Assembly (NCBI GenBank): GCA_009392215.1
Contig: VFGZ01000028.1
Coordinates: forward strand, 1-38,178
Direction: 5' to 3'
Length of the DNA: 38,178 bases
DNA from: SAR202 cluster bacterium
GTDB lineage: Bacteria; Chloroflexota; Dehalococcoidia; Lucifugimonadales; Lucifugimonadaceae
The notes under the pieces were generated by a model. The model made no database searches. It was not told the DNA's origin and saw only the letters and a list, made by a program, of their open reading frames with translations. Both the position numbers and the translations under genes were made by a program. Each line of letters opens with the position of its first letter. Position 1 is the first letter of the stretch. This document shows, piece after piece, positions 1 to 7,656 of this stretch.

Positions 1-658
1 TTTTCGCGGGGTCTGAACGCTCCATCCTGAGCTTAAATAACCAATAAGTGAAGGCGTCCTCTGAAGCGAGTGAATGTGCGCCTTTGCCCTGTGATCTTCC
101 AGGTATAGGTTGCAGACCCGTTTCAAGGCTAAAAACCTCCCAAAGTTGACCTCTGCTATTACCGTATAGTAGTTCATGGGCCCGCTCCAAAGACCCATCA
201 CTTAACTCCCGTCCACTGGCCACGCGAGTATGGGTTATTTCCTCTTCAACAGATACCAACAATGCTTGCTCAACGGTCACTCCATAGAAATACGAGAGAT
301 GCGCTCTGAACTTATCGACTCCAACGGCTCGCATAAATTCAGATTCTGCAAAACCACCAAAAAGCGCTGACTCACTAAGCCATTCCCACCAAATCTCGTT
401 CTCGATTTTAGAACTACACGCATCGAGCAGACGCTCGGCGAGAAGACGCCAGTCAAATGCTTCACCAGCAATCAGATAGTCCATAGTTCTACCCGCAATA
501 GTCTCTCTAGCAATAGGCCATTCAGCAATCGTTTCGAGAACTGACAACTTCCAATCTCTCGCATTTCCATCAATCTGAGATTGCAAGCTGGAGATAATTA
601 CGTCAGGTTTCCATGCCGTAACATCAGAAATAAACTCTTTATGTTCGTTCCTAACCAC
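1..658 (-). CDS. Unrecognised protein, C-terminus beyond the window edge
   Basis: An open frame runs from a GTG at 658-656 to the left edge, 219 codons without a stop, so the gene is partial. It reads as a normal soluble protein, rich in Trp, Glu and Leu (segments such as EIWWEWLSESALFGGF and LLYGNSRGQLWEVF), with no signal peptide or obvious membrane segment. I do not recognise a family. The start is set by an in-frame TGA just upstream; the GTG overlaps the polX stop by 8 bases, which suggests translational coupling as the last visible gene of the prs-secA-polX run. Internal ATG codons are possible later starts. That this is a real gene is fairly sure, because the frame is long and continuous with operon-like spacing. 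Its function is unknown. Confidence 0.6.
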   Translation of the reverse strand, partial: MVRNEHKEFISDVTAWKPDVIISSLQSQIDGNARDWKLSVLETIAEWPIARETIAGRTMDYLIAGEAFDWRLLAERLLDACSSKIENEIWWEWLSESALFGGFAESEFMRAVGVDKFRAHLSYFYGVTVEQALLVSVEEEITHTRVASGRELSDGSLERAHELLYGNSRGQLWEVFSLETGLQPIPGRSQGKGAHSLASEDAFTYWLFKLRMERSDPAK

Positions 659-2420
659 GGGATTTCATGAATTCATATCTATCTGACTTTGGCAAGTTTA
701 AAAAACGTCGTAACTCTTGAAATGGAAGGGTGTTCACTACTTGGTTTTTTTCGACCCAACCTCGAATAGCTGCTTGAACACCAAAGCGCAAATTACCAAA
801 TTGATTTGTCCGATGGGAGTCAGTGTTGATCGCAAATATTACACCGAGTTCAACTGCTCTACGGACATGATCCGCCTTCAAGTCAAGTCGATCAGGCGAA
901 CAATTAATTTCCATAACTGTACCAGTCAAAACCGCTGCTTCAAGTACGCTTTCAATGTGCATCATAACCGGCGCACGACGCTCAAGGAGCCTTGCTGTTA
1001 AATGGCATATGACGTCAACATGTGGACTTTGCATCGCACTGATCACACGCTTTGTCATGACAGCCTCATCCTGGTCCATGGCCGAATGAATCGAAGCTAT
1101 AACAATATCTAACTCCGACAAAACCTCGTCTGAATAATCCAATGAGCCGTCGGGCTTAATATCCATCTCAGTACCTGTAAGCAGTTCCATATCTGGCAAA
1201 TCAGAACTCATTTTTCGCACAATATGATTATGCGAATTCAGCCGATCAGGACTTAAACCATTAGCCACTGTAGCACTCGGCGAGTGATCAGTGATGGCCA
1301 AATATTCAAGGCCTCGACTTTGTGCTGAATCAACCATCTCATTCATCGGGAATCTACCGTCAGACCAGTCGGTATGGCAATGAAGATCGCCACGGATATC
1401 ATTAAGCGAGATGATAGACGGAAAATGATCTTCGACCGCCAGCTCGAGCTCTCCATTGTCTTCTCTCATCTCCGGAGGCACAAAAGCCAGACCAAGGTAA
1501 TCAAAAACATTCTTTTCATCCTCAACATCAATCGTTGAATCTGATCCAAGGTCAAATAAACCGTCTGAAGATATTGTTGCGTCTGCATCAGCAGCAATTT
1601 CCGCCAATTTATCTAAATGTGCATCGGAACCAGTGGCATAAACAAGTGCACCAGCAAATGATTCCGATTTCACGACTTTAATTGAAAATTCCAGACCACT
1701 CTTATCTAAAAATTTAGCACTTGAATCATCGTGTCTCAGCACGGTATATGTATTCGACAATGTGGTGAAAGCATCGACAACCGTACGCATCTCAACTTCA
1801 TCATCAACTGAACAGATTAAGTCGATGCTATTAACCAGCTCTACCCCTCTCCTGATCCCGCCAGCAATCATAATTCTTGTGATAGATGGACAACGTAATT
1901 CCAACTCGCTTATCACATCGGTGGCATAGTCATGCGCTCTGCCAATACCTATACGAGTCCCCTGCTCGATCCGCAGCTTCACGTGGCGCAAAATAGACAA
2001 TGAGTTTTTCTTAGTAATCCTAGGTAGCGATTGAAAAAGCCCGGATTCAATTGAATTAGCAAGATCCTGAAATGACCTGATGCCAAGGTCCCGTACCGCA
2101 CTAAACGCGGTTGCAGGCCCAATACCTGGAATTTGTACAAGATCGAGTACACCTTCGGGCGTCTCATTTAGGAGACTTTCTAGAAGTTCAAGCTGACCCG
2201 TTTGAACTAATTCCTGCACTTTGCCCACTATAGCTTCGCCGAAACCTGGAATTTCACGAAGACGGTCAGGTTCTTCAACAAGTTCCGAAACGGGATACGG
2301 GAGACTTCTAATGACATCTGAGGCCCTTGAGTACGCGCGAACCTTGAATACGTTTTCGCCCTTTGCTTGCATCAAAATCGCGACATCCGCAAAAGTTTTG
2401 GATATGGAAGTGTTGTTCAT
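651..2420 (-). CDS. polX: PolX family protein (X-family DNA polymerase fold plus PHP domain), polymerase site degenerate
   Basis: This is a 589-residue member of the bacterial PolX family, normally a repair polymerase with a C-terminal PHP 3'-5' exonuclease. Helix-hairpin-helix segments are IPGFGEAI (about 57-64) and IPGIGPATA (about 97-105). The nucleotidyltransferase core runs from about 150 to 310. The PHP domain starts near 343 with DLHCHTDWSDG, followed by AITDHS, GTEMD, SIHS, CHLTARLL and NTDSH, so its metal ligands look intact. In the core, the family DxD site reads NSIDL, with Ser198 for the first Asp, and the third catalytic Asp (usual VDxR) is Ser246 in EFSIKV. Polymerase activity is therefore doubtful, while the nuclease or phosphatase half may work. 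I start at the ATG at 2420, since MNNTSISKTF aligns with the family N-terminus; a TTG at 2462 would add 14 residues. It lies 63 bases after secA. Confidence 0.9.
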   Translation of the reverse strand: MNNTSISKTFADVAILMQAKGENVFKVRAYSRASDVIRSLPYPVSELVEEPDRLREIPGFGEAIVGKVQELVQTGQLELLESLLNETPEGVLDLVQIPGIGPATAFSAVRDLGIRSFQDLANSIESGLFQSLPRITKKNSLSILRHVKLRIEQGTRIGIGRAHDYATDVISELELRCPSITRIMIAGGIRRGVELVNSIDLICSVDDEVEMRTVVDAFTTLSNTYTVLRHDDSSAKFLDKSGLEFSIKVVKSESFAGALVYATGSDAHLDKLAEIAADADATISSDGLFDLGSDSTIDVEDEKNVFDYLGLAFVPPEMREDNGELELAVEDHFPSIISLNDIRGDLHCHTDWSDGRFPMNEMVDSAQSRGLEYLAITDHSPSATVANGLSPDRLNSHNHIVRKMSSDLPDMELLTGTEMDIKPDGSLDYSDEVLSELDIVIASIHSAMDQDEAVMTKRVISAMQSPHVDVICHLTARLLERRAPVMMHIESVLEAAVLTGTVMEINCSPDRLDLKADHVRRAVELGVIFAINTDSHRTNQFGNLRFGVQAAIRGWVEKNQVVNTLPFQELRRFLNLPKSDRYEFMKSRG

Positions 2421-2483
2421 GTCCAAAAGATTATCGCTGCAAACAACAACTTGGTCGACCAAGCACCGGTCAAATGCGGTGAA

Positions 2484-5222
2484 CTAACGAGCCTGCTTGG
2501 CCTGCTTACGTTGTAGCCGGTCAAGTTTTCGTCGTTCAGCTCTAGTCATTTTTCGGCCATCGGGAGTGTGCGTCGGCACTTGAGCTAACCCTGTACCACC
2601 TTGTTGCCCACCACCGTGGTTTGAATTCACATTAGCCATCACTGAACGTTTTCCAGCAGCCGCATTGGCTTTTTGGGTCGATAAATCGGCTTTTGTAGCA
2701 TTCATTTGTGGCCTTTCGGAGCGGGTTGGTTCTTGATTCATTGCCACTCGGAATATAGTTCTAGCTACCGTCGATTTAATCATGGCATCTAGTGAGGTAA
2801 ACATCTGAAATGCCTGGCGTTTGTAAGCAACAAGTGGATCGCGCTGACCCGCGGCTTCAAGTCCTATTCCTTGCCTCATATTATCCATAGATGTGAGATG
2901 CTCAACCCAATTTTCATCAATGGTGCGCAACATAATCGTCCGCTCTAGACGATGTAATAAATCCATCCCAAATTCTTCAGTACGTATGTCATAAATCTGA
3001 TCTACTAGTTGAAGAAACACTTCTTCAACTTCATCAGGCCGCATATCGTATATATCGTCTTTATCCGGAAAACCATGCAGTGAGGGGAATACTGTCATCA
3101 ATTCTCGATACAGACCATCAACGTCATAGTTTTCTGATCCACCGACAATTCGGTCGCCGACTATCGCACGTACTTCCTCGTCGAGATAACCACTGATTGT
3201 CGGTCGAAGGTCTTCCCCGTCAATGATCTTATCCCGAAGTTGATAAATCACATCCCTCTGGGTGTTCACCACATCATCGTAGTCAACCAAATATTTACGA
3301 ATTTCAAAGTTCTGTGCTTCGACCTTAGTTTGTGCGGTTTCAACAGATTTTGAAACCATCTTGTTCTCGATCGGGACATCAGCTTCCCAGCGGAACAGGT
3401 TCATCGCTCCTTTTATCCGTTCGCCGCCAAATCGTCTAACGATGTCGTCTTCGGTAGAAAGATAGAACTGAGTTTCACCCGGATCTCCTTGACGCCCGCA
3501 TCGACCACGCAATTGATTGTCAATGCGTCGCGATTCGTGCCGTTCGGTTCCGAGTACGAATAATCCACCTTTTTGGATAATCGCTTCATGGTCTATATCC
3601 CAGCCGGCTTCAGACGCAACTGTGACATCTGGATTGCCCCCAAGGATAATATCGGTCCCACGTCCAGCCATATTTGTCGCGACGGTGACCGACCCAGCTT
3701 TTCCAGCTTCGGCGACAACGCTCGCTTCTCGTTCATGCTGCTTAGCGTTCAGTACATTGTGAGGTATCTTCTTTTTTTTCAATAAGCCTGCAAGGAGTTC
3801 CGATTTATCGATACTGGTTGTTCCTACAAGAACGGGTCGACCATCACGGTGTAGTTCACTAATTCGTTGGGCGATCGCATCCCATTTAGCTTCTTCTGTC
3901 ATGAAGATATAATCCCCATGATCAATTCGCTGAGTGTCGCGATTTGTTGGTATTTCAACTACTTCAAGTTTGTAAATCTTATCCAACTCTTCTGCTTCGG
4001 TTGTAGCAGTACCTGTCATACCAGCGAGTTTTTCATACATGCGGAAATAATTTTGAAGTGTGATAGTGGCGTATGTGTTTGACTCCCGTTGAACGTTTAC
4101 TCCTTCCTTCGCCTCAAGAGCTTGATGGAGGCCATCAGAGAATCTTCTTCCAGTCATTAACCTCCCAGTAAACTCATCAACGATCACGACTTCATTACCC
4201 TGAACCACGTACTCACGATCCCGCAGATAAATGTGTTCTGCTCGGATAGCATTTTCCGTGAAATGCGACAACACATCGTTCTCAGGGCTGTAAAGGTTTT
4301 CTACTTTCAACTCACGCTCGATAGCCTCAATACCTTCTTCAGTAATTACTATGGTCTTACGCTTATCCTCGATTTCAAAGTGAACATCGGGACTGAGTCG
4401 CTTCGCTAATTGGGCAAATCGGCGATACTCATGGCTCTGTTCACGCGCAGGACCAGAAATTATGAGTGGCGTCCTAGCCTCATCAATGAGAATGTTATCG
4501 ACTTCATCAACGATGGCATAATTCCGTCCGCGTTGAACTCGCCGCCCAGCCTCTTCCACCATGTTATCCCGTAAATAATCGAACCCAAATTCATTGTTTG
4601 TACCGTAGGTGATATCACAAGCATACGCATCCTGTTTGGTACTGAGTTGAAAGTTATCCTCTGGCAATCTTACTGGCGGCGAAGCATCACCATCATCAGG
4701 TGCTTGAGCATCGAGTGGAGCATCAGGATTGAATACCCAGGAAGAATTATTCTGAAGGCACCCGATAGTAAGTCCCAAAAAATGATGAACGGCTCCCATC
4801 CATCCAGCATCTCGTTTGGCCAAATAATCGTTGACTGTAATGACATGAGCGCCCTCACCAGCAATGGCATTCAGGTAGGTAGGCAAAGTGGCAACAAGGG
4901 TTTTACCTTCACCAGTCCGCATCTCAGCGATCTTGCCCTGATGCAACACAATCCCACCAATCAACTGCACATCAAAATGGCGCATACCAATGGTTCTTTT
5001 TGATGCTTCTCTGACCGCAGCAAATGCCTCAGGAAGTAGATCATCCAAGCTCTCACCTTCCGTATATCGAGAACGCAAGGTGGTTGTGACGGCCTTCAAG
5101 TCACCATCACTAAGTTTTTCAAACCTCGGCTCCAATTCGTTGATTAGATCAACGAGCGGATGAATGGCTTTCAGAGCTTTTTCGTTGGAATCACCAACAA
5201 GTTTGTTGAATAAATTTAACAT
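2484..5222 (-). CDS. secA: Preprotein translocase ATPase SecA
   Basis: SecA is the motor that drives unfolded preproteins through SecYEG at the cytoplasmic membrane. The 912-residue protein has the family N-terminus, Walker A MRTGEGKT at 101-108, VITVNDYLAKRD, TYGTNNEFGFDYLRDNM at about 205-221, the DEAD-type box DEVDNILIDEARTPLI from 239, and the second helicase domain with NMAGRGTDIILGGNP and GRCGRQGDPGE. Two features differ from textbook SecA. Residues about 160-197 form an acidic, proline-rich insertion in the first nucleotide-binding domain. The C-terminus ends in a Gly/Gln-rich linker and a basic tail (RAERRKLDRLQRKQAKQAR) without the cysteine zinc motif used for SecB binding. The ATG at 5222 has a weak GAAG upstream. 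It lies between prs and polX. Confidence 0.98.
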   Translation of the reverse strand: MLNLFNKLVGDSNEKALKAIHPLVDLINELEPRFEKLSDGDLKAVTTTLRSRYTEGESLDDLLPEAFAAVREASKRTIGMRHFDVQLIGGIVLHQGKIAEMRTGEGKTLVATLPTYLNAIAGEGAHVITVNDYLAKRDAGWMGAVHHFLGLTIGCLQNNSSWVFNPDAPLDAQAPDDGDASPPVRLPEDNFQLSTKQDAYACDITYGTNNEFGFDYLRDNMVEEAGRRVQRGRNYAIVDEVDNILIDEARTPLIISGPAREQSHEYRRFAQLAKRLSPDVHFEIEDKRKTIVITEEGIEAIERELKVENLYSPENDVLSHFTENAIRAEHIYLRDREYVVQGNEVVIVDEFTGRLMTGRRFSDGLHQALEAKEGVNVQRESNTYATITLQNYFRMYEKLAGMTGTATTEAEELDKIYKLEVVEIPTNRDTQRIDHGDYIFMTEEAKWDAIAQRISELHRDGRPVLVGTTSIDKSELLAGLLKKKKIPHNVLNAKQHEREASVVAEAGKAGSVTVATNMAGRGTDIILGGNPDVTVASEAGWDIDHEAIIQKGGLFVLGTERHESRRIDNQLRGRCGRQGDPGETQFYLSTEDDIVRRFGGERIKGAMNLFRWEADVPIENKMVSKSVETAQTKVEAQNFEIRKYLVDYDDVVNTQRDVIYQLRDKIIDGEDLRPTISGYLDEEVRAIVGDRIVGGSENYDVDGLYRELMTVFPSLHGFPDKDDIYDMRPDEVEEVFLQLVDQIYDIRTEEFGMDLLHRLERTIMLRTIDENWVEHLTSMDNMRQGIGLEAAGQRDPLVAYKRQAFQMFTSLDAMIKSTVARTIFRVAMNQEPTRSERPQMNATKADLSTQKANAAAGKRSVMANVNSNHGGGQQGGTGLAQVPTHTPDGRKMTRAERRKLDRLQRKQAKQAR

Positions 5223-5281
5223 CTTTAGCTTCTGACTCGCAGTATTTAGTGCCGGGTTATGCCCAGATGAAAATCCACCAG

Positions 5282-6241
5282 CTATTGGGTAAACAATTCT
5301 CCAACCGAACGACCTTCATGAATCCGTTTTATCGCTTCCCCAAGAAGTGGAGCAACAGATAACACTTTCATCTTGAAGTTTACTTTGTCAGCAGACAAAG
5401 GAACTGTATCGGTTATTACAACTTCCTTAATATGAGGCACCTGAGCGAGTCTAGTTGAAGTGTCTCCGGATAACACGCCATGAGTGGCGACGGCATAAAT
5501 ATCAGTGCTGCCCCGTTTGGTAATAGCATCGGCGGCAGCAATCATTGTTCCACCCGTACCAATCTCATCATCAAACAGGATAACCGAACGGCCATCAACA
5601 TCCCCGATAACATTCAAGCTTTCAACCCGGTCGTCGTTACCCAGTCTCCTTTTCTCAACTATCGCCAGAGGAGCGTTAATCGAATCAGCAAAGTCACGCG
5701 CTTTCTTAGAAATTCCGATATCGGTCGCTACAACCACCGGATCATCCAAGTCCCTTTCAACAAAATATTCGACAAGTTTCGGCATAGCCGTGAGCTCATC
5801 AACCGGAACCTGGAAAAATCCTTGAACTTGACCAGCATGTAGGTCTACCATTACCACCCGCTCTGCACCGGCTGTTTCAAGTAAATCTGCGACTAGACGA
5901 CCTGTAATCGGCACCCGAGGCTGATCTTTTTTATCCGTTCGGGCATAACTATAAAATGGAACTACAGCCGTTATTCGTCCAGCTGAGGCACGCTTAGCAG
6001 CATCAATCATTATCAACAGTTCCATGATGTGATCATTAACTGGTTCTATGGTCGACTGCAGTATAAAAACATCTTTCTGACGAACATTTTCCAATATCCG
6101 AACAAACGTGTTGTCATTACTGAACTTGAAAACCTCTACCTGGCCCACACTCTGATGCAGATAATTACAGATATCCTGCACCAATTGAGGGTGGGAGTTC
6201 CCCGCAAAAATAACTGGGTTTCCATTAGTACCAAGCATCAT
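5282..6241 (-). CDS. prs: Ribose-phosphate pyrophosphokinase (PRPP synthetase)
   Basis: The enzyme transfers pyrophosphate from ATP to ribose 5-phosphate, giving PRPP for purine, pyrimidine, histidine, tryptophan and NAD synthesis in the cytoplasm. At 319 residues it has the normal length of class I enzymes. Visible signatures are the flexible-loop segment YSYARTDKKDQPRVPITG, the family signature VDLHAGQVQGFFQVPVDEL, and the PRPP-binding loop ILFDDEIGTGGT. The start is the first of two consecutive ATGs at 6241; it overlaps the TGA of the crotonase gene as ATGA, so translation is probably coupled. Homologues often begin close to this point, but the second ATG at 6238 is also possible. secA follows after about 60 bases on the same strand. 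Confidence 0.97.
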   Translation of the reverse strand: MMLGTNGNPVIFAGNSHPQLVQDICNYLHQSVGQVEVFKFSNDNTFVRILENVRQKDVFILQSTIEPVNDHIMELLIMIDAAKRASAGRITAVVPFYSYARTDKKDQPRVPITGRLVADLLETAGAERVVMVDLHAGQVQGFFQVPVDELTAMPKLVEYFVERDLDDPVVVATDIGISKKARDFADSINAPLAIVEKRRLGNDDRVESLNVIGDVDGRSVILFDDEIGTGGTMIAAADAITKRGSTDIYAVATHGVLSGDTSTRLAQVPHIKEVVITDTVPLSADKVNFKMKVLSVAPLLGEAIKRIHEGRSVGELFTQ

Positions 6242-7077
6242 ATCCCCTTGAACTTTGGTCGGCGTTTCTGCCTTAAGGCTTCCATACCTTCAACATGATC
6301 ATTAGAGGATAACGTTATTGACTCGGCTACGGCAGCCATTTCAAGGGAAGTTTTGAGATCCATTGACAACCCACGGCGCATCATGGTCTTAGCCAGCCGC
6401 GTTGCGATTGGTGGACCAGAAGCAATACTTCGAGCCATGTCTTGAGCTTTACCAATTAGCTCGTCGCCAAGCACAACATCGTTCAAAAAACCTACACTCT
6501 CAGCCTCAGTCACATCCATAAAACGTCCTGTATACATCAATTCGGCAGCCTTTGCATGACCGAAAAGCCTAGGGTAGAACCAAGTCCCCCCGTAACCCGG
6601 AAATAAACCGACATGGATATAAGCGGCCATGAACCGGGCATTATTCGAAGCAATACGAATATCGCAAGCGCAGGCAAGATCAAATCCCGCGCCTACAGCA
6701 TCCCCATTAATGGCTGCAATAACAGGTTTTTCCATTTCGTGAATACCCAAAATTACGTCTTGAGCAAGATGAAAGCCTCGTCTTAAACCCTCTGCCCCTG
6801 CAGGTCCAAGTTTATGTGGTCCATCACTTTTACCACCTGCCATCTCGTCGGTATCTGCTCCCGAACAGAAAGCACGACCGGCTGCGGTGATAATGAGGGC
6901 ACGAATTGAATCGTCTGATGCTATCGACTTCAATGACTCAACAAGCGATTTAAGGAGCTCACTTCCGAGGGAGTTCAGGCGGTCAGGGCGATTAAGTGTA
7001 AGAGTAGCGTAACCCTGTTCACGATTAACATCTTTAATCAAACAGTGATTATTCGTCGCCTTAGCATAATCTGACAT
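6238..7077 (-). CDS. Enoyl-CoA hydratase/isomerase (crotonase) family protein with altered catalytic residues
   Basis: This 279-residue crotonase-fold protein should act on an acyl-CoA thioester in the cytoplasm. The oxyanion-hole segments are present: AFCSGADTDEM near 70 and AAINGDAVGAGFDLACACDIRIAS near 121-144, then GLFPGYGGTWFYPRLFG. The two glutamates of classical enoyl-CoA hydratase (rat Glu144 and Glu164) align with Asp133 (GFDLA) and Tyr153 (AAYIHVG). Simple hydration of crotonyl-CoA is therefore unlikely; isomerase, hydrolase or lyase chemistry is possible. About ten extra residues near 80-95 (GGKSDGPHKLGPAG) widen the loop after the first oxyanion segment. It is the first gene of the minus-strand run with prs, secA and polX and overlaps prs by 4 bases. 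The link to housekeeping genes may be positional only. Confidence 0.9.
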   Translation of the reverse strand: MSDYAKATNNHCLIKDVNREQGYATLTLNRPDRLNSLGSELLKSLVESLKSIASDDSIRALIITAAGRAFCSGADTDEMAGGKSDGPHKLGPAGAEGLRRGFHLAQDVILGIHEMEKPVIAAINGDAVGAGFDLACACDIRIASNNARFMAAYIHVGLFPGYGGTWFYPRLFGHAKAAELMYTGRFMDVTEAESVGFLNDVVLGDELIGKAQDMARSIASGPPIATRLAKTMMRRGLSMDLKTSLEMAAVAESITLSSNDHVEGMEALRQKRRPKFKGI

Positions 7078-7214
7078 GAGAAAATTTTAGCACTCAAAAA
7101 GAATAACAAGCACTCGATAATCTGATCATCTAAGTATTTCCACAGCGCACCGATAGCCACCCTGTACTAAGGGATGTGAGCATGATGGGCTTGCATCCTC
7201 ATTAGCCAAACAGG

Positions 7215-7565
7215 TTATTCGGACAAACCATCGTAAACATCCTTCTTGAAGCCGAAGATGATTTGAGAACCGTCTAAAAGAATTGGCCTTCTTATCAAAC
7301 GTGGCTCTTTGAACATCAAATTTATTAACTCTTCATCGGATGCTTCCCCGCGAAGATTTCTATAGGGTTTCGAGCTGGGGCTTCGCCAAGCAAACATCTC
7401 ATCTACGGAGCAAAGTTCGCTGATATCTTTAATCTCAGCATGAGACAGTTGATCTTTAAAAAAATCGCGAAACACATATTGAACGTCTAAATCATCAAGG
7501 GCCCGACGGGCCTTCTGGCATGTGCTTCAACGAGACCAACAGTAAAACTTCAAATCATCAGACAA
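7215..7565 (-). CDS. ArsC/Spx-like thioredoxin-fold protein, probable selenoprotein (in-frame TGA at 7529-7527)
   Basis: The downstream part is a clear ArsC/Spx-like domain: FRDFFKDQLSHAEIKDI, FAWRSPSSKPYRNL, DEELINLMFKEPRLIRRPIL, and a closing GFKKDVYDGLSE. The N-terminal redox loop lies upstream in the same frame and reads LKFYCWSR-(TGA)-STCQKARRALDDL. The family has CSTC there, so TGA stands exactly at the catalytic cysteine and would give a U-x-x-C pair (Sec13, Cys16 if translation starts at TTG 7565). The full frame is then 116 residues, the usual family length. A hairpin follows the TGA (separate entry). Other genes here use TGA as stop, so the code is standard. The TTG start has a run of Gs 5 bases upstream; a second TTG at 7553 is possible. 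Members reduce arsenate or other thiol/oxyanion substrates; the substrate is unknown here. The alternative is a nonsense-mutated pseudogene. Confidence 0.72.
7497..7514 (-). promoter_or_regulatory. Candidate bacterial SECIS hairpin
   Basis: Read on the minus strand, GGCCC (7512-7508), loop GUC (7507-7505) and GGGCC (7504-7500) form a five-GC-pair stem. Two outer A-U pairs (7514-7513 with 7498-7497) are possible around a bulged C at 7499. The first loop base is G and lies 20 bases after the TGA. Bacterial SECIS elements, recognised by SelB, are known to sit just inside the coding region after UGA, with a G at the start of a small apical loop some 16-37 bases away. The fit is by eye; no folding was run. 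Confidence 0.55.
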
Positions 7566-7656
7566 GAAAAACCCCCGGCTATAACATCAGTATTTCCCAG
7601 ACCAACCCATAATTATGAAATATGAGACAAGCCCACCCTAGCAGCTATGAGGCACA

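Noticed and set aside
7172-7198. Inverted repeat GGATG...CATCC with an inner AGC/GCT pairing, in the gap between the crotonase and ArsC-like genes
   Set aside because: The stem has a 2x2 internal loop and no T-run on either side, so neither a terminator nor an attenuator is supported.
7215-7475. Reading the ArsC-like gene as a normal short protein that begins at GTG 7475
   Set aside because: That form would lack the whole redox loop and the first beta-alpha unit, while the missing part is present in frame upstream.
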